Positions 53,001 to 60,000 of a stretch of DNA of 60,000 bases are shown one piece after another (the stretch's first letter is position 1; each line of letters begins with the position of its first letter). Made by a program: the position numbers and the translations under genes. The notes beneath the pieces were generated by a model, which made no database searches, was not told where the DNA came from, and saw only the letters and a program-made list of their open reading frames with translations. This DNA is from Tubulanus polymorphus. Its lineage: Eukaryota > Nemertea > Palaeonemertea > Tubulaniformes > Tubulanidae. Location of the stretch: assembly GCF_964204645.1 (NCBI RefSeq), contig NC_134028.1, forward strand, positions 19,258,153-19,318,152. The letters are read 5' to 3'.

Positions 53001-53808
53001 TCATAATTTTGTATGTAATGGTTGGCCTAATGATGTTGATTTCGATGTTAAACAGTACTATAGGTATAAAGATGAGTTATCTGTAATTGATTCTTTAGTG
53101 CTTAGAGGTCAACGTATTATTATTCCATCTAGTTTGAGGAATAGAATGATTAAACTGGCTCATGAGACACACCAAGGTATTGTAAAAACTAAAGGGTTTC
53201 TCAGAACAAGGTATTTTTGGTTCGGTCTTGATAAGGAGATTGAAAACGCTGTAGAAAATTGTCATGAATGCATTGTGAATCAACCTTTAATTCATGATAC
53301 ACCTCTTCAACCATCAGAATTACCCGACAAACCCTGGCAAAAATTAGCGATGGATATATTTGGACCTATTAAAGGCGAATATTTGCTAACGCTAATTGAT
53401 TATCGTACATCTTGGCCCGAAGCCATTATTCTACCGGATATTACATCTCAGACGATTATTGTTAAGATCTCCGAGATATTCGCTCGATTTGGTTTTCCCG
53501 AAGAAATTGTCACAGACAATGGAAAACAATTTATAAGTGATAAAATAGAAAAAATTTTTGTTTCATGTGGTACTAGACATAAAACAAGTAGTCCTTATTA
53601 CCCTCGTAGTAACGGTAAGATCGAAAGATTTCATAGGTATTTGATGAAAGCGCTGAAATGTGCTGTAAGATCCAGTAAGAACTGGCATCTTGAATTGTCC
53701 AGAATTCTTATGATGTATCGTAGTACACCTCATAAGGCTACGAGATTATCTCCATCTAAATTGTTATTGTCTAAAGAAATTCGGACTAAACTACCTATGT
53801 TAGAGTGA
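50068..53808 (+). CDS. Ty3/gypsy gag-pol polyprotein
   Basis: One 1246-codon frame. The Gag capsid-like region is followed by CCHC zinc knuckles: CYRCGGTDHAPDSC and CAYCKKKGHYARKC, the latter present twice because of a 177-bp tandem duplication (50719-50895 and 50896-51072). Aspartic protease IDTGSEQS is at about 375-380. RT has PFGMSSSSDAFQK and EYDDIIAY (about 658-662). RNase H has LIMDASPFGLGA (about 804). Integrase has the HHCC finger (about 1031-1073) and catalytic AMDIFGP, VTDNGKQF and KIERFHRY (about 1095, 1148, 1185). A TGA at 53806-53808 ends it before the integrase C-terminal domain. Confidence 0.96.
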   Translation: MKIKMAENLRAPAPLNLNATDLAAEWGSWLASFEFFEVASGVDQKEDKIRRATLLHCLGASVQRVFAALPGSKTSFAEAKAALKAYFEPKKNTIAERYKFRQRAQNESETIDQYATALRDLVRSCDYGNKESEMIRDQIVEKCRSNELRVKFLGQEDLTLDKLLKSARTFETAKAEAQNMSTTVSTTAKTLRVREHTKNNHTSSSRDAIHSECYRCGGTDHAPDSCGALEAECAYCKKKGHYARKCRNKKSDTQKGGRTTSMSKKKSSKPPGKVRNGTDHAPDSCGALEAECAYCKKKGHYARKCRNKKSDTQKGGRTTSMSKKKSSKPPGKVRNVSDGDSDSSNSDFVWTIKNECDKNKCIRSLKINGQRFKMIIDTGSEQSIIGSVTYSGLFRTRFPLKPTTKLFKAYGGNTLKCMGYFNADISTKEKTIRNYKIYVINGDVEPLLGRKATFALDILTENTFNVKTEYDSDPYAELLDKYSDVFDGTGLIKGYVHKVTVDPCVKPVSQRLWRKPYAMENLIDSEMDKMLDLDVIEKSTEGSDWVSNLIAVPKKNNEVRICVDMREPNKCIIRELYPAPRVEDILTKMEGARVFAKLDVKKAFWQIELHPDSRNLTTFLTKRGTYRYKRVPFGMSSSSDAFQKVIDQLFGDIDGVVSEYDDIIAYAKTDEQLLRILEEIFKRCRENNLVLNRSKIQLGLRNIEVVGHRFTPTGVKPASSKVNALIHAPAPKNINELRSVLGTFGYVQKFIHDYASICEPLRKLLRKDTKWNWGKEQDISFMKLKEIIGKSPCLAYYKTGVTCTLIMDASPFGLGAILLQTQSDESLKPVAYASRSLTDTERRYSQLEKEALGCVYGVEYFRNYLWGTKFNLLTDHRPLIHIFNPSVSTIVPPRCQRLLWRLSAYEYNINYIPGKQNIADFLSRMPLKTNLNSKHDAFVDEYILNIVNIIMDSDPSENAITLEELKRESAKDVTLMKIHNFVCNGWPNDVDFDVKQYYRYKDELSVIDSLVLRGQRIIIPSSLRNRMIKLAHETHQGIVKTKGFLRTRYFWFGLDKEIENAVENCHECIVNQPLIHDTPLQPSELPDKPWQKLAMDIFGPIKGEYLLTLIDYRTSWPEAIILPDITSQTIIVKISEIFARFGFPEEIVTDNGKQFISDKIEKIFVSCGTRHKTSSPYYPRSNGKIERFHRYLMKALKCAVRSSKNWHLELSRILMMYRSTPHKATRLSPSKLLLSKEIRTKLPMLE
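50719..51072 (+). repeat. 177-bp tandem duplication in gag
   Basis: Two adjacent copies, identical by eye, each encoding 59 residues from GTDHAPDSCG to PPGKVRN. The duplication is in frame, so the protein gains a third CCHC-type finger and a second Lys/Ser-rich linker. It is younger than the element's insertion or was present in its source. Confidence 0.95.
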
Positions 53809-54327
53809 TCCGATAATTCTGAAGGGAGAAGGATATCTGCTGAATTGAATCATAAGCATTATAATGCATCCATGAAATCATATATTGATCAGAAACGTTG
53901 TGCAAAAGATCACAGTTTTGTAATTGGTGATATTGTATATGTAGCAAATTTGCTCAAAGGGGAGAAATTAGATTGTAACTATAGTTCGGTAAAACATGTT
54001 ATTGTAAAATCTTTCGCGGATAATACATTTGAGATTGTCAATGTAAATACAGGGAAACGATACATTCGAAATGCAAAGTTCTTAAGAAAAATTCCAGTCT
54101 CTGTTAACTACGATAGTATTAATTTACCTATTTTGCCAACTCAATTACCTGAAACGATTGATAATAGAAATATAAATTCTGGTACAGGTACTACTGATGT
54201 AAGTACTGATATTGGTTCGAGAAATTGTATTAATGAAAAATCTGTTTCTGAGAAAGCAACAATTGTAACTAGGTCTGGTAGAACTTCCAAACTTCCTGCT
54301 AAATTTAATGATTTTGTAACAACATAA
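53809..54327 (+). pseudogene. Integrase C-terminal region after an in-frame stop
   Basis: The frame of the polyprotein continues beyond the TGA without shift to 54327. It contains KSYIDQKRCAKDHSFVIGD and IVYVANLLKG, the SH3-like DNA-binding C-terminal part of Ty3/gypsy integrases, and then a Ser/Thr-rich tail. One point mutation therefore separates it from the main frame. The ORF seen from 53845 starts at an internal ATG. Confidence 0.85.
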
Positions 54328-54417
54328 AATATTTGTATTCACAGATTTATGTTCATGTAATTTTGTATTAGTTCTTTAGTTTAGATATGTGACATTATAT
54401 TTCTAAAAAGGGAGATA

Positions 54418-54563
54418 TGTAGGATAGTACATTGTATGATGCTGCCACCTGGCGCAGACTAAAAAAAGCGTTGTAACGGAAACCATGAATAAACTACTAC
54501 CGTTATCTTTATATCAATCTTAATCTTATTATATCGGAAACATCTTGGCTGGACGATGCTACA
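54418..54563 (+). repeat. 3' LTR (146 bp)
   Basis: Matches the 5' LTR except one base (TATCTTTATA against TATCATTATA). A purine-rich AAAAAGGGAGATA just before it is the polypurine tract. Confidence 0.95.
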
Positions 54564-54659
54564 ACACCTATCGCTGTAACATTGATTACGCGGCTAAAGA
54601 GTTACGGTTTTGCAAGTGTCCTGTTATTGTTAAAAACATTGTCAATTGTTAAAATTAAC

Positions 54660-55030
54660 ATTAATTGGTAAAATTAAGGGGAATGTAAATTGACAGAGGT
54701 GAAGTGAATAGAACAGAAAACCTGTCTGTACCTGAGGCCGACAAACTGAAGTTTGTGCTGGATGCCCTGAAAGCGACCGACTTGGATATACCCGATGGGA
54801 CAAAACGAGACTTGGTTGATGTTATACGAGACAACCTGGACATATTCTCAATGGGGGACATCGATCTTGGGAGAACTACTCTGCTGGAACACAGCATTGA
54901 CACTGGCACCAGTAAACCGATCAAACAAGCGCCAAGGCGTGTTTCACCACACTGGCAGGGCTTCATAGAGGACTCTACGGATCAACTACTGGCACACAAC
55001 CTCATACGGGAGCGTGTTCCCATTTGGTAA
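54660..55030 (+). pseudogene. Gypsy-type RT N-terminal fragment of a second element
   Basis: The 108-codon frame 54704-55030 has HSIDTGTSKPIKQAPRRVSP and TDQLLAHNLIRE, the conserved lead-in to a Ty3/gypsy reverse transcriptase. The RT itself is missing; frame and similarity stop near 55025. It is a different, more GC-rich gypsy lineage from the element just upstream. Confidence 0.7.
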
Positions 55031-55407
55031 CTGTTTGCTACGTACTTCGGGCATACTATGTTTGAGTTTCATGTTTTTTGGTATTCTGCTGGCCTTTTTC
55101 TTGTATTTTCACAAGCAGTCCGATGGATGTCGTGCCGTGGTTAATGCTGATAACTCGGAATTATTGGGTGATTATCATGCGTATCAGATTTATTCGGGGA
55201 GACCACACACTAGAGGGTGTACTCACATAGTGCGACTTCTAGTGGGTACTAATCATGACCTCGTGTGAACCCCACAAGCTGTACATATAGTAAATAGACT
55301 CAAGTGGAGAGACGAACAGTTTTGCAGAACGGCGTATGGAACTATTGCACTAAAAAGAACTTATGTAAATATGGTTCGATGTGGTTCGAACCAAATTTAG
55401 GAGGGAA
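55031..55407. other. Remainder of the second gypsy element, no domain seen
   Basis: GC-moderate sequence between the RT lead-in and the possible LTR. A short frame (55014-55268) has a hydrophobic run but no RT or RNase H motif. It probably represents scrambled or deleted pol sequence. Confidence 0.4.
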
Positions 55408-55647
55408 TGATGGGATGATTTGTATTGTATCCCTGGAGTCCTCCTTACTCCAGTGATCCAGCCAGTGCTGCCATCTGGAGTAGTGGTCGAAATACGGGGA
55501 ACCTCATCTTGTAATGGGCTCTGAATGGGCTATTGTTCTCTCCCGTCTGGGACAATAAAGCGAAGGCAACTGTAAAGAAAGTTATCAGGTTCAGTTGTTA
55601 TTCAGTCGAGTGATTCGTATCGTAGTGGACCTCCAATTGTTACCACA
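55408..55647 (+). repeat. Possible 3' LTR of the second gypsy element
   Basis: A purine-rich stretch (TTTAGGAGGGAA) precedes TGATGGGATG, and the block ends near TTGTTACCACA. AATAAA at about 55554 would be its polyadenylation signal. No second copy lies in the window to prove the borders. Confidence 0.35.
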
Positions 55648-55974
55648 AGCTGGGGAAAACTATAAATTTTACAGACTATTGACTGTTTTAGGTGCCGTTG
55701 CAACGTGATATGCAATTCAGTAAATGATGCTGTACTGGAAAAACATGTTCAAAACTGGCTTAAGAATGTGAAAGATTGCCATGGTTGAAGAAAAAGAAGG
55801 AATTAACTAACACAAGCATATTAAAGGACTTTTGATCACTTATATAATTTTATAAAATAGCCTATGCGAATAGTAGGAATACAAAACCTCAATACATACA
55901 TATGAATCATTCTTATATATGTATGCATTCCAATTATTCAGAACGAATTTGTACTAGAAAGAAACCCACAATTG

Positions 55975-56142
55975 TCAAATATATTTATTTGATCGACGTT
56001 TTGGGTCTACACTGAAACTCATCAAAATAAACATTCGGGAAAATTAAATATACTAATTCGTATATTATAAGTATATTTAATTTCCCTGGAAATGAGTCTC
56101 GGTGGTGATTCAAAACGTTGGATCAAATGAATAGATTTGATA
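55975..56142. repeat. Imperfect palindrome with inverted hammerhead relics
   Basis: The centre (56037-56086) is a hairpin with 17-bp arms, GGGAAAATTAAATATACT against AGTATATTTAATTTCCC, with one bulged A. Outside it the arms carry the same motif in opposite orientation: minus-strand TGATGAGTTTCAGTGTAGAC then AAAACGTC (about 55994-56025), and plus-strand ATGAGTCTCGG then AAAACGTTG (about 56093-56121), both followed by GATCAAAT. They look like decayed Penelope-type terminal hammerheads. Confidence 0.6.
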
Positions 56143-56267
56143 TAGGACTAGTTTAGTTCATATAATGGTATAGGTCATTCTATATGTACGCAGTAGAGAT
56201 TTTTATTCCAATTATACAGAAGTAATAGAAATGAATTCACAAATATCAAAAATGTATCAATTCAACA

Positions 56268-56295
56268 CTTTGAGTCTACAATTCGAAACGTCAGA
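56268..56295 (+). ncRNA. Hammerhead-like relic
   Basis: TTTGAGTCTAC, then AATTCGAAACGTC, then AGATCAAA: the GAAACGTC half of the motif is intact but the CTGATGA half is lost. It resembles the arms of the nearby palindrome and was probably a third copy. Confidence 0.4.
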
Positions 56296-56596
56296 TCAAA
56301 GACATGTGTATATTTGATCAATTATAGTTTTATTTCTACTGTGTGGCCACTTATCGGAACAGTAAGGAAATCTGAAAAATCTATAAACAAATCGGGGAAA
56401 CTATGGGAATTTAAAAATTTGAATACTCTCATATTTGTAGCCTTGATGCACATATTCTCAGTAAGTAAAGTCTCAGGTTGTTTTTCTGAAATTACATTTT
56501 TGTAATGAATGATTTTTTTTTCTATTTCTATGAAAATAAAACGCATCCGATTAAAACATATTAACGGTAAATTGCATTTTTTCATGAAAGGATTCC

Positions 56597-56691
56597 GGAC
56601 CCAGTACCACTATTTCCAGTTATAATTTGACTCTAGGGATAAGACATAGAACAAATTAATTTCATTCACCAAGAATTGTGGAACTGGGTCC
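56597..56691. repeat. Short inverted repeat, foldback-like
   Basis: GGACCCAGTACCAC at 56597-56610 and GTGGAACTGGGTCC at 56678-56691 are inverted copies with one mismatch, enclosing about 67 bp. It could be a small non-autonomous element. Confidence 0.55.
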
Positions 56692-56744
56692 TGGTGTTTT
56701 GATGCAGTGGTCATTCGACCATGGGTGGAATTTAAATTAAGGTT

Positions 56745-56894
56745 GACAAATCAGTGGCTGAAAGGTGGATAGAAAGCGGCCACCATCGGGCCATACGAGG
56801 TTCTAGCAGTGGTAAAGAAATCGGCACTATGGTGGCTGGTGGGGGCAAATCAGTGGCTGAAACGTGGATAGAAAGCGGCCACCTTCGGGCCATA
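56745..56894. repeat. Direct repeat pair, about 50 bp
   Basis: CAAATCAGTGGCTGAAAGGT and the following GGATAGAAAGCGGCCACC at about 56747-56796 recur at about 56846-56894 with a few substitutions. They lie upstream of, or inside, the putative BEL LTR. Confidence 0.85.
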
Positions 56895-57011
56895 TGCTAT
56901 TAACACTAACTAGCCTCTTGTGGGCCGATAATCAAACCGGGGAAGGGCCATTAGTTATTAGCAACGATGGGTCGATTTCTTCCCCCCGTCGGCCCACGCG
57001 TTGTTTTAACT

Positions 57012-57070
57012 GGGTATTGACATCTGGTTTATGTTTATGTTTATTCACCATGCTCATCTATGACAAATAA
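57012..57070. repeat. Dispersed repeat shared with 40319 and 47060
   Basis: TGGTTTATGTTTATGTTTAT then TCACCATGCTCATCTATGAC, matching the copies in both segmental-duplication units with a few changes. Here it lies about 90 bp before the BEL primer-binding site, so it is probably LTR sequence, and the other copies are LTR fragments. Confidence 0.6.
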
Positions 57071-57189
57071 AATCAGTCACTTCTTAAGTTTTGTAGTAAC
57101 CAGACGTGTTACCTCTTTTCTCTCACATCTGTCGCCTCACACAAATCGATATTCCAAGACATTTTGGTGCCGTGACCAGGATGGGTTCA

Positions 57190-58180
57190 GAAGGAAAGCT
57201 AATGACAATCAGAGGGGCCCATCGGGACCAAATGACCAAGATATCTAGTAGTATGGAAGAGAAACTCGCTGAGATTCTACTCATTGATGAAAGTTAGAGC
57301 TCTGGAAACAGTTCCGCCATTCGCAATGTTAATCGACTCACCGTTGATGAAATTTGAATATTTACGACAATTAGATCAACAACTAATCAATGAAAAATAA
57401 CTGATGAAACCGAGTTCAGTGCTCTAGTGGAAGCAGATGATAATCTCACTGAGCTCCAAACTCGGTCGATTCAAACTGGAATTGGATAATTTACTGACAA
57501 AAATACCAAAACCACATCTGTTACATGAATCTGTAAGTACCACCAATCTACCACAACCGGCAGTAAAAAAGCCAACGTACCAAAATTGGCTCTCCCAAAT
57601 TTCGATGGTGACATTTTGAAAAAGTCTATTTTTTACGATAATTTTATCTCAGCCGTCTATAGCGAACCGCATTTGGACGATATTCAGAAATTTCATTATT
57701 TAGTTGCATAACACACTGACGAAGCAGTGCGTACAATAGAAGTTCAGCAAATAACAAGCACTAACCACATAGAAGCTCTGACAATCTAAGTAGAAAGATA
57801 CGGTCAACCTCACAAGATTATGAACGCGTACATCAGAGCTTTATCAGATTTGCAGCCACCACAGGATCACGATAGTCTATGCGAATTTTAAGATTCATTG
57901 GAAACCTATATTCGAGGATTGCGGGTGCTAGGATAAATCGGAAGACGGGTTTAGTGATATACTCGTTCCGGTAGTCCTCGATAAGCTACCGAGTCCTGTC
58001 AAAATGCAAATTTCACGGGATCACGGAGACTGCGCCTGAACAATTGAAGAACTATGTGACGCAATCTGAAAAGAAATACACAGGCAGAAGCGAACTGCGT
58101 CAATTTTGAAAAAAGGAAAAATTATCCGCTAACTGTTTCGGCAATCACAAGGTATCAGCTTGCCAATTGAAATATTGTAA
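57190..58180 (+). pseudogene. BEL/Pao Gag (DUF1759-like), broken
   Basis: In one phase from about 57575 it reads KLALPNFDGDILKKSIFYDN, then SEPHLDDIQKFHYL, then YGQPHKIMNAYIRALSDLQ: the standard order of the BEL Gag domain. Stops lie near 57708, 57787 and 57888, and phase changes follow. A zinc-knuckle-like NCFGNHKVSACQLKYC occurs near 58130-58180. Confidence 0.75.
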
Positions 58181-58239
58181 GGCAAACATAACACTGCAAT
58201 TCATGTTAATCAAATATTGATACACATACGGAATTCAAA

Positions 58240-58720
58240 ATATTCATGTCAATATTGCTCCACCTTCAGGTCCTGTTCTTTTGAAATCTGCTGTTGGTAA
58301 AAAAAATTATGGTTCCAATTCGACTTCTGTAAACATCATGTTTGATAAAGAAGCACAGTGCTCATTCATTACAGATAATTCGGTAAATGAATTAGGAGTT
58401 CGATTGGACAAATTTGAAAAACAGAATGTAAACATTTCCACCTTTCACGACAAATAGCCTGGGGTACTTTCGCTAAGGAATATTGATAAGCTCATTACAC
58501 ATAAGATATTAATTTCAGGCATTAGTAGTACCAGAAATATGTCCACCCATTCAAAATGATGTTGCAAATATCGGTACCTCAGAAATTTGCCATTAGCAAA
58601 TTAAGTCAAAAGCAGTACTTAATGGAATTAATTTATTAATCGGCACTGACTATTATAGGGTCAATATTGAGCTGAAGTTTGGGTGTCAGCTGTTTAGATG
58701 GCGTCAGCTCAACCAATTTG
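58240..58720 (+). pseudogene. BEL/Pao aspartic-protease-like region, broken
   Basis: Frames read APPSGPVLLKSAVGKK, then MFDKEAQCSFITDN (the protease-like block) and later INLLIGTDYYRVNIELKFG and CQLFRW, as at the end of the BEL protease region. At least three stops and two phase changes are present. Nothing recognisable as RT follows. Confidence 0.65.
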
Positions 58721-58885
58721 TACAATGTTTGTAAATCAATCCCAGCTGAAAGGTTGACGTTGAGCTTTGCTAAGTGTTTGCACAATCGTCAAATGCCGCA
58801 GTTGGAGGTGAATCAGACCCTTCTCCAATTCTCATCAGAATTATTTCAACTATCTTATGTTACTGGAACTATATATGTAAACTAG

Positions 58886-60000
58886 AAAACATCAAACATG
58901 TGGTCAGTTCTCCTGCCTCGGTAGGTTTGTGTTGAGTAACAGTACTAACAGAGACACTGGGGCTGGTACGAACGAATAGCTCAGATCAATCTTTACCGAT
59001 CGTCTAATGAATACATTTGAACGTAGAATAAAATAAAATGGAATTCGAGGAATTTGAATTTTTCGCTCAAAAAAAGTAAAACTGACTGGAATTTGACATT
59101 TTTTGCAGAATAAAATCTCATTGAATTTGCAATTGGTGCACATGGCTAATTTGCATATCAAGGTCATCCATTCGATTTGAGAAAAAGCAATTTTTCCTGC
59201 ACAATTGTCAATTGTCAAGGATACTTCCTCTCAAAAACCAAATTGACTAATGGTGTATCGGGAATCAATCTTGAAATCCAATTGGAAATCTTAAAATTTA
59301 ACCTGCAAGTAAAACAGTCTTCGATACCACAGAATCACGTGAACACCTAATGACTTTTGCGGTTAAGCCAATCATAGAGGAGACAATGCTTACTGACTTT
59401 TTAAACCTGACAGCTTTGCGTTCTAAATTTTAATGAAGCCCTTTCACAATAATCAGCACGTTTGAATGCACGATTTGTATCATGAATATATGCCCAGGTT
59501 GCACAGTGAAAAAGCCTTTCATCTGGAAACAATTTGGTCAATTAAATTCGATCTATCTGTATAGCAATAGGGTAGGGCTGGTGTAAAAATCAATATCACT
59601 TCCTGATGTTATTCTTACATTATTTTGTTTATTTCATCAACTCACAGCGGCAAGATAATATATTGGTATAGTCGCGCGCAATAGCACCTTGTTTCTGCTA
59701 TGTTTAGTATGTTTGTATGCACGCAGTCAGCATTCAGTGATGATAGTATGAACAGCACTCTCATACATCAGCGGTGCACGTGTTAGCCTGTTACACATCA
59801 GACAAACTAATCGGCAAAGTTAAATCTTTGCCTCTTTAGAGTCCATGGTTAGATGAAATCCATGTCAGGATATAAAAAAAACTGCTTTCTAGAAAGCGAT
59901 TACCGTATATAAGTGACTAAACTTGTTGAACTGATCACTTCAGCACTTTGACTAGTAACAACCAATCATACCGTGGTTTCCCATAATTACGTCAAAAGCG
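58886..60000. other. No gene recognised
   Basis: Short frames only (for example minus-strand 58904-59218, Cys/Ile/Phe rich, no domain). No transposon end or RNA fold was recognised in the last 1.1 kb. Confidence 0.55.

Larger units (their letters stand above)
49790..54568 (+). mobile_element. Ty3/gypsy LTR retrotransposon, nearly intact
   Basis: LTRs of 146 bp at 49795-49940 and 54418-54563 (TGTAGGATAG to GATGCTACA) differ at one base seen. A 5-bp target duplication ACACC flanks both sides (49790-49794 and 54564-54568). One long gag-pol frame fills the interior in the order gag, protease, RT, RNase H, integrase, the Ty3/gypsy order. Few differences between LTRs indicate a young insertion. 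A single in-frame TGA near the end of the integrase is the main defect. Confidence 0.97.
57150..58720 (+). mobile_element. Decayed BEL/Pao retrotransposon (gag and protease remnants)
   Basis: TTTTGGTGCCGTGACCAGGA at 57163-57182 is the BEL-type LTR end and primer-binding site. Then come broken gag and protease frames. Reverse transcriptase and integrase are not seen and a 3' LTR was not found. The 5' LTR probably occupies part of 56.7-57.16 kb. Confidence 0.7.

Noticed and set aside
53806-53845. Separate second gene (160 codons) after gag-pol
   Set aside because: It is in the same phase as gag-pol and continues the integrase C-terminal region after a single TGA, so it is not an independent gene.
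55360-55400. tRNA T-arm-like GGTTCGAACC
   Set aside because: No acceptor, D or anticodon arm fits around it; it is part of the gypsy-like tail.

Overview
The window looks like intergenic, transposon-dense nuclear DNA of an animal, most likely an aquatic or marine invertebrate. It is AT-rich and has no operons. It carries Penelope-like, BEL/Pao, Ty3/gypsy, piggyBac, Tnp2-type and MULE-type elements, a long minisatellite, candidate spliced exons, and one large endogenous polinton/Maverick-like DNA virus. No species can be named from the sequence alone, and no rRNA, tRNA or CRISPR was found.

Layout. 0-2.9 kb: a minus-strand broken composite gene (protease-like half, MULE-transposase-like half, and a short kinase-domain remnant). 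2.86-6.25 kb: about 109 copies of a 31-bp minisatellite, each with a hairpin. 6.3-7.85 kb: short repeats, a cluster of the octamer TAGGCCTA, and a five-copy hairpin array. 7.85-11.5 kb: mostly featureless, with one hammerhead-ribozyme relic. 11.5-12.93 kb: a decayed minus-strand Penelope-like element (reverse transcriptase and GIY-YIG endonuclease) followed by a near-canonical hammerhead motif.

13.3-30.7 kb is a very AT-rich endogenous virus/transposon of the polinton group. It has a protein-primed-type family B DNA polymerase (broken), two divergent copies of a probable double-jelly-roll major capsid gene in opposite orientation (one intact, one broken), an intact retroviral-type integrase with a chromodomain, a packaging-ATPase-like gene with two stops, and several unrecognised small genes with membrane segments or coiled coils. 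Two inverted arms of about 0.6 kb flank a 3-kb segment holding the minus-strand capsid module, so this part is rearranged. Eight gene starts share the context TAAATG behind a T- or AT-rich stretch, which resembles a viral late promoter. No intact virus is encoded: replication, packaging and several structural genes all carry breaks.

30.7-33.1 kb holds possible host exon sequence and little else. 33.1-47.4 kb is a Tnp2-like transposase pseudogene running into a very recent tandem duplication of a 6.7-kb unit. Each unit has the transposase 3' part, a truncated piggyBac pseudogene, a hammerhead-like motif and a complete piggyBac element with perfect 12-bp terminal inverted repeats and TTAA target sites. 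The first piggyBac copy has an intact 640-codon reading frame; the second is frameshifted. 47.2-49.4 kb has candidate spliced exons of an unidentified gene. 49.8-54.6 kb is a nearly intact young Ty3/gypsy element with 146-bp LTRs. 54.6-58.8 kb contains gypsy and BEL/Pao remnants and an inverted pair of hammerhead relics. The last 1.1 kb shows nothing recognisable.
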